A model generated the notes under the pieces. That model searched no databases. It was not told the origin of the DNA and saw only the letters and a list, made by a program, of their open reading frames with translations. The position numbers and the translations under genes were made by a program. DNA of 64,000 nt from Tetragonia tetragonoides (lineage: Eukaryota > Streptophyta > Magnoliopsida > Caryophyllales > Aizoaceae), in NCBI GenBank assembly GCA_038025085.1, contig CM076147.1, forward strand, positions 34,076,766 through 34,140,765, written 5' to 3'. This document shows, piece after piece, positions 57,304-64,000 of the stretch (position 1 is its first letter; every line of letters starts with the position of its first letter).

Positions 57304-57785
57304 CACTACAAAAAAATCACAAAACAGCTGCGAAATTTAGCTACGGTATTTTTTCCGTAGCTATTTATAAAATCCGCAGCTAATTAGCTACGAAAAATTA
57401 TTTTCTGTAGCTAACTAGTAGCGGAAAAATTAATTACCGCAACTAATAAATAAAAAATAAAAAATAAAAAAAATTAGCCGCGGAAATAATATCCACAGCT
57501 AAATCAGTGACGGAATTAATTATTTCCGCCGCTAATTAATTCCGTCGCTAATTATTTTTGTTAGGCTTGTCTGAGAAACGGGTTAAATACAATGCGTTGC
57601 ATTATAGGTTAAGAACTTGGCTTGTGGCACAATGCTTTGAGGCTCCTTCCCCCATGCGAGTGAGTGGGGTTCGAATCCTTCTGGAGGCCTTGGGCTGTGA
57701 GCTGTGCCCCCAGTAGCAGGGGCCCAGCAGGCCTGCTATTGGGGCCCACACGCGTGCAGTGTAGTTGGCGACCCAGGCGTCTAAA

Positions 57786-57863
<78 letters not shown>

Positions 57864-58150
57864 TTATTTTTTATTTTTAATAAATCTCAGCCGCGGTTTT
57901 CTTTTATTCCGCCTTTGACATGAGCGGCGGATTGAGTTTACTCCGCCGCTGATGTTAGCGATGGAAACAAAAAAAAACCGCCGCTGAGATAAGCTGCGGA
58001 TTCGAATCCACAGCTTTTTTTGTTCAGCATCGAGGAAAATAGCTGCGAACTCTTCCTGCAGCTGCACCCGCCGCAATCCTCTTTTAGAGGCAGATTTAGG
58101 CGATTTGCGGTGGTAAAATTCCGCAGCTGTTTTTCTTTTTTTTAGTAGTG
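57304..58150. mobile_element. Non-autonomous CACTA element (847 bp)
   Basis: Starts CACTACAAAAAAAT and ends TTTTTTTAGTAGTG, the CACTA terminal motif. Sub-terminal repeats such as CCGCAGCTAATTAGCTACGG and GCGGAAATAATATCC fill both flanks, as usual for CACTA transposase binding. GG is present on both sides (57302-57303, 58151-58152), shorter than the usual 3-bp duplication. It carries a SINE-like insert with a (TTA)n tail. No transposase. Confidence 0.8.
57590..57865 (+). mobile_element. tRNA-derived SINE-like insert with (TTA)n tail
   Basis: Box A-like TGGCTTGTGG (57618-57627) and box B GGTTCGAATCC (57668-57678) are spaced as in tRNA-type polymerase III promoters. The body is GC-rich unlike its host, and the 3' end is a pure TTA/ATT microsatellite (57785-57862, ~26 units). 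The 5' end is uncertain. Confidence 0.5.
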
Positions 58151-58325
58151 GGTAAAGTAGGGGTGGTGTCAAGTATAAATTTGAGGGTGGCTTCACTTTT
58201 AGAGGGGGGGTGGCTCCAGGTAAAGTAGGGGTGGTGCCAAGTATAAATTAGAGGGGTGGCTCTAAGTGAAGTAGGGTGGCTCCACTATTAGAGGGGGTGG
58301 CTTCAGGTGAAGTAGAGGATGACTC
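58151..58325 (+). repeat. Minisatellite GGTGGCTCCAGGTAAAGTAG, right half
   Basis: Continuation of the array at 57190-57303. Units are more diverged (GGTGGTGCCAAGTATAAATT variants). Confidence 0.7.
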
Positions 58326-58337
58326 CAAATATTGGTC

Positions 58338-58869
58338 TAGGGATGGCAGTCAAGTCCTAACCCGATCCGAATCCGATCCGTTTAGGCCAACAAAATTCAA
58401 ACCGAATCCGAATAAAAAAAATCCGAGTCCGAATCTGATTAGCAAACTCCAAATCCGAATCGGATTCGGATGTTGTGTAAAATCCGCCAGAATCTGATCC
58501 ACCTCCGAATCCGGTCCGAATATCAGATTATTTTTAAGATTTAAAAAAAAAAAAGAGATCACTACATCCTTAATATATTTGAATTATTTATATATGTTCA
58601 TATTTGTTTGTATCTTAAATCCTTAATATATTTACTATATTTATTTTTATTGAATTAGCAATTAGCTATTTAGTATATCTTATATATGTTCACATTTAAA
58701 TAAAAAAATTGGAAATAAGTCGAGTAAACGGATCGGATCTAGATCGGATTCGGATCCTCCCTAGTCGGATGTTATTCAGATTCGGAGGTGATTTTAAAAT
58801 CTAATTAGTATCAGAAGCGGATTCGAATTTAGCATAATCCGCTCCGAATCCGATCCAATACCATTCCTA
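58338..58869. mobile_element. hAT MITE, TAGGGATGGCA ends, 8-bp duplication
   Basis: Left TAGGGATGGCAGT and inverted right TAGGAATGGTAT; interior of repeated GATCCGAATCCGA words on both arms. Flanks TATTGGTC (58330-58337) and TATTGATC (58870-58877) form an 8-bp target duplication with one mismatch, diagnostic of hAT. Confidence 0.8.
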
Positions 58870-59168
58870 TATTGATCCACCATGGAGTAAGTCCACACAA
58901 ATTTTTGTAAAAATCAAAACAAAAGTTCCAATTATTTTACCGCGGGCCATGTTATTTGGTCATTCTTGTATGGTCCAGTCTCCCATTTTATCGCGAAGTA
59001 ACTGCCCAAAGTTGCAAAGTGAAGGAGCCCAGCTCTGAACTCGTAAGTGGGTCCCATTATTGACCAATCTATGAATCTATCCACAATTAGTATGCCAAAT
59101 TTGGGCTTCCAAGTGCCAGGCTAAATGGTCCAGTAACCTGATTATACTTTGGGCCATTGATGTCGTAC

Positions 59169-59433
59169 TAGACCTGGCAAAAGGGCTGGATCATATTGGG
59201 TTTGGGTTATTAGCAGGTCGGGTTATGTCTGGGTCGGATCAATATTAGGTTGTTCATGTCAGGTCTTTAGCGGGTCAGTTTCGAAACGTATTTTCGGGTC
59301 AAACAACTCTTGTCTCACAATTTCCGGGTCCGAGTCATTAGCAGGTCGACCATTTCGAATCGAGTTTCGATCGGGTTTTAAGCAGGTCGGAACCGGATTA
59401 ATTTTCAAATCGAGTCAGATTTTTCCAACTCTA
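59169..59433. mobile_element. hAT MITE with perfect 8-bp target duplication TGTCGTAC
   Basis: Left TAGACCTGGCAAAA and inverted right TAGAGTTGGAAAAA; TGTCGTAC at 59161-59168 and 59434-59441. Interior of GGTCGGGTT/GGGTCGGAT words. 265 bp, no coding. Confidence 0.88.
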
Positions 59434-59441
59434 TGTCGTAC

Positions 59442-60420
59442 CAGACAGTGCCTTCAAATTGTAGAGCCTCAAAATATCTTATGCTTCTTACACCAACTGA
59501 TTAAAGTATTCAACTGTTTTCTTAGGAGCCAAATTCCAAATAACTACTCTTAGTTCAATAAAGCTATGTTTAGCACAAACAACTAACTTTGCAATAAAAT
59601 CTACCGCTTTTGCTCAGTTTTCAACTACCAAGCAGCTCGCCAGATTATTTTAATTTGTTTTTGTTTTTGGTAACTTGGAAGGCTAAAGCCCAAAGAAATT
59701 AGTACAGATTATTTTCAATTTGCAAACACAACTACAACTAAATTTTGTGAAATTTACACATACCAACTTTTAAGTTTCAACTTATAACTACTACTAGAAC
59801 TTGTTAATTACCTTTTTTTAACAACTTTTAACTATTTTCTGCTAAATTTCTTCTTCATTTAATATTTAACATTAACATTTACAACTACAAGTAGTCTACA
59901 ACTAACAAATTTTACCAAACATAGCCTTCGTTACTAAAAAATTTTGGACAAAAAAAAATTCTTCATCGAGATAATGTTATATTCTTTTCTTTTCTTTTTT
60001 GTGAACAGAATATGGAGGCAAGTCATGACGACATGTGATTATGATACATGATACATGGAATTGGGGTGATGACGTGGCCAATTGAATGAGCGACACGTGG
60101 CAGCCAAAATAACATTTGAGAGGAAAAATGTGAGTAAAGAAGGGGGAAAACATTTGACAAAATGGGGGGAAAAACTCAGTAAGGAACCGCCCAAACTTCC
60201 CCAAAATCTGAAATTTGTTAATCTCAAAATAATTATGTCAGCCATTATGCTTGAGTTAAGAACTCCGGTCATTTAGTGAAGAACTCCGGTAACTGCGAAT
60301 TTTCCGGCGAAGCTCAAATTTTTCCGGCGAAGCTCAAATTCTGTTTTCTTTGGCTGTATGTTGGAGAAGCTTTGTTTTGCTTCAACCAAACTCCGGTAAC
60401 GACGACGACGACGACGGCGA
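59442..60420. other. Intergenic/promoter-like, no gene
   Basis: Includes GACACGTGGC (about 60090), a G-box/ABRE word, a direct repeat TTTTCCGGCGAAGCTCAAAT (60299 and 60318) and a (GAC)n run near 60400. It could be the promoter of the exon-like pieces downstream. Confidence 0.35.
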
Positions 60421-60422
60421 AA

Positions 60423-62071
60423 TTATGGCCCAATTCAACTTAAACGAGTTGGAAGAGGAATAAATTATTAGGGTTAGTATATTATTGCTTTAAGTTTCAT
60501 TAATTGTGTACCTCATTAGTTTTAGATAATTGTATTCATGTCAAATGGATCAAAATATCCTTTAATAACAATTGTTGTAGTAACTGCTTAATTGAAAATC
60601 CGTTTTGTGAAGCAATGTGTGGAGATTTGGATGAAGAAGATGAATGAAGAGAGAGAAAGCATGATTTTTTTTCCCGTTAATTTTTTAGTAACAAACAAAG
60701 TTTTTTTTTTCTAGTAACAAAGTGAGTGAAATATTGTTGATGTTGTGATAAGATAATTGGCATTGTAGCATATAATTTCCTAGTAAAAAGACGTATATAT
60801 GTATGACTGCTGAAGTGACTTAATTTATTAGTAACAACCTGTTATTTATTTGTATCAATTTAAGAATGATCCTATTTGTAAGTAGTGACTACTTTGACTG
60901 GTAGTTATATTTCATCACAGAATTTAGAAGATGCTTGGAGTTTAAATAGCGATTCTGATGAGGAAATAGATGCAATGTACGTTGAGAGGATGGTGTCCAA
61001 CCAGATTGTATTGTATGTGAATCGTGAGAAAGAAAATGGTGTTAATGACAAGAATGTAAGTGAAATGTTAATTGATAGAGATGATGTGGATGATCATGAA
61101 GAAAGAGGCACAAGAGATGGTATGGTGAACTTGAATATAGTAGCAGCAGATGAGTAACATTCATTTGGAGTTGACATTTATATATACACAAGAGATGGTT
61201 TCTGTGTGTGTGTGTGTGTGTGAGCTTGTAGTTGAACTTCATTATTGACGCTAAAATTATTTACTGGGAACAAATAGTTGTTACAAATGAAACTTGGTTA
61301 TTATTGTTTGTGTTTGTGTGTAAGCTTGTAGTTGAACCTCATTATTGGCACTAAAACTATTTACTGGGAACAAATAGCTGTTACAAAAAAAATTGGTCAT
61401 TTCCTTGGCTTTCACAGTTGGTCAAATTTGAGCATGTAATATGATCGAAATTTTATGATTCGCATGGGTTGTGTTTTTTCCAGAGGGAGAGGTGTCTTTT
61501 CCTCTTGCTTAGTGTGCTTGGTTATCTCTTATCTGTTATTGAAACCAATTTGCAGAGCAAGGTCATGATATTAAAATGATGCTAACCTTGCATTGAACCT
61601 GTTGAACAATAATAATACTTATACATAGGTCTAAAAGTATGATATCTACCTTGTGCATAATTATACAGAAACGAGCTAGGGACGACATGTTCACATTTCT
61701 AAGTGACAGAGTGAAGCTCAAAGCCATGGAAATGAAGCAAATATCGAATATCCCAATGTTTCCTGATGACGGCCCAAAAGATTCGGGGGTACATGTAATG
61801 TGTTGACTTCTAAGTGATCTCAATTAACTCAAGAATATCCGACTTAAAAAGGTATGGTGTATATTTACTTTCTGTAGTTTCTTTTTTTTTAAATTTGTTC
61901 GACAATTTTATAAGACGCGTTTGATTAACACTCCATTGAAAATTGCAGAATTTTGAAGACAACATCGTCGATGCTCGCCTCAAACCTGCATCCTTTCTCA
62001 TTGTGAATGCTGGAAACGAACGCAGACGACGTGTTCTCAAGAAAATCATTAGGGCTTCCTACAATGCTTGA
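60423..62071 (+). pseudogene. Unrecognised exon-like pieces, possible gene relic
   Basis: Three coding-like stretches are seen on +. 60425-60463 encodes MAQFNLNELEEE and stops. 60885-61157 encodes an acidic 80-90-residue segment (SLNSDSDEEIDAMYVERMVS ... MVNLNIVAADE). 61665-61805 encodes RARDDMFTFLSDRVKLKAME, and after an acceptor TTGCAG (61947) comes NFEDNIVDARLKPASFLIVN followed by a basic RRRRVLKK stretch, stopping at 62071. The spacing and AT-rich gaps resemble introns, but the frames do not join cleanly and I recognise no family. It could be a host gene, a transposon gene or chance. The intron near 61200 has a (GT)n run and a ~100-bp tandem duplication. Confidence 0.3.
61199..61400 (+). 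repeat. (GT)n run and a ~100-bp tandem duplication
   Basis: (TG)n at 61202-61222. AGCTTGTAGTTGAAC(T/C)TCATTATT occurs at 61224 and 61323, followed in both copies by ATTTACTGGGAACAAATAG. Confidence 0.7.
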
Positions 62072-62549
62072 TAAACAGTGACTTTGGAATTGAGTTTCAA
62101 TTTTGTTTTTATTGGCTTCATCATGTGAGGTGGTTCTGTTGATGAACACTTGTATTTGCGTACTATTGCAATATCTTAGTAGCTGACTTATTAAATGAGT
62201 TGTCATACAAGCATACTAGGAATAGGTTAGTTCAGAAACATGATTTGTCACTGGTTTATTTTCTAATTAGGTGGCTTACTTATGAAATGAAATTGTCACT
62301 GATTTGTTTTTCAGCCTAGTTGTTACTGATTTATTTTGTCATGAGGTGTATTGAAAGGTTTATTGCCATATTTTGTCTCAAGTTTGATAGAACTTCACAA
62401 ACATATTTTGGTTAAAGACTGATAAATGTTTTGCATTGCTGATTCACAACGTAAATGATAACACAAATTTTTAAAGAAACCATTTCTGCTGCTATTATAT
62501 TCAAGTTTAAATCTTTTACTGATCCATAATTTCTTTCAATGTCAATAAA
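62072..62549. other. Intergenic, nothing recognised
   Basis: AT-rich stretch between the exon-like relics and the satellite array. Confidence 0.4.

Positions 62550-64000
<1,451 letters not shown>

Larger units (their letters stand above)
57157..58899. mobile_element. Outer TIR element of a nested cluster
   Basis: Left TGTGTGGACTTAGACCACC and inverted right TGTGTGGACTTACTCCATGG. Inside lie a minisatellite, a CACTA element (57304-58150) and a hAT MITE (58338-58869). Subtracting them leaves about 0.36 kb. No convincing target duplication is seen. Confidence 0.6.

Noticed and set aside
57664..57918. Poly-Leu open frame
   Set aside because: Encoded by the (TTA)n tail of the SINE-like insert.

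Overview
The window looks like nuclear DNA of a flowering plant, probably a eudicot. It is AT-rich and intron-rich, with splice sites of plant type, a group C-like bZIP gene, a CML-type calcium sensor, a DUF26 (Gnk2) fragment, and dense nested plant transposons (MULE, Copia, hAT, CACTA, Stowaway, LINE, SINE, satellites). The sequence alone does not identify a species.

1-21.4 kb: this part appears to belong to one very large Mutator-like element (MULE), or a cluster of related ones, whose left end lies outside the window. It carries, in order: a multi-exon ULP1-type (C48, SUMO-protease-like) pseudogene on + (to 7673) interrupted by a 1.4-kb solo LTR; two tandemly duplicated divergent pairs of small genes whose products each hold two degenerate F-box-like motifs (8.5-11.3 kb and 13.4-15.8 kb); a LINE scrap; and a broken FAR1/MULE transposase on - (17.4-21.05 kb). 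Noncoding DNA throughout is packed with the word AATGAATT/AATTCATT, which stops near 20.8 kb and is missing from the inserted LTR and the LINE scrap.

21.4-40 kb: a 5'-truncated DUF26 secreted-protein fragment (23.1 kb); a LINE tail hit by a SIRE-type Copia element that lost its reverse transcriptase (25.4-30.25 kb); small MITEs; an intact single-exon CML45/46-like gene (32.8 kb); an unusual CAGTGGCG-ended element; and a six-exon bZIP transcription factor on - (35.4-39.6 kb). The CML and bZIP genes are the two clear host genes.

40-64 kb: mostly repeats. These are MITEs, a LINE RNase H remnant (43 kb), a four-copy ~310-bp GC-rich tandem repeat (44.1-45.3 kb), a TIR element (47.3-48.4 kb), a second TIR element containing a full-length but decayed Tork/Tnt1-like Copia with matching LTRs and a GGCAC target duplication (49.4-54.6 kb), a nest at 57.2-58.9 kb (TIR element holding a minisatellite, a CACTA element with a SINE-like insert, and a hAT MITE), another hAT MITE with a perfect 8-bp target duplication (59.2 kb), some unrecognised exon-like pieces (60-62 kb), and a 169-bp satellite array that runs off the right edge with a (TA)n expansion inside it.

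Exon boundaries were read by eye from GT/AG sites and frame continuity. Family names rest on recognised motifs, not on database searches.
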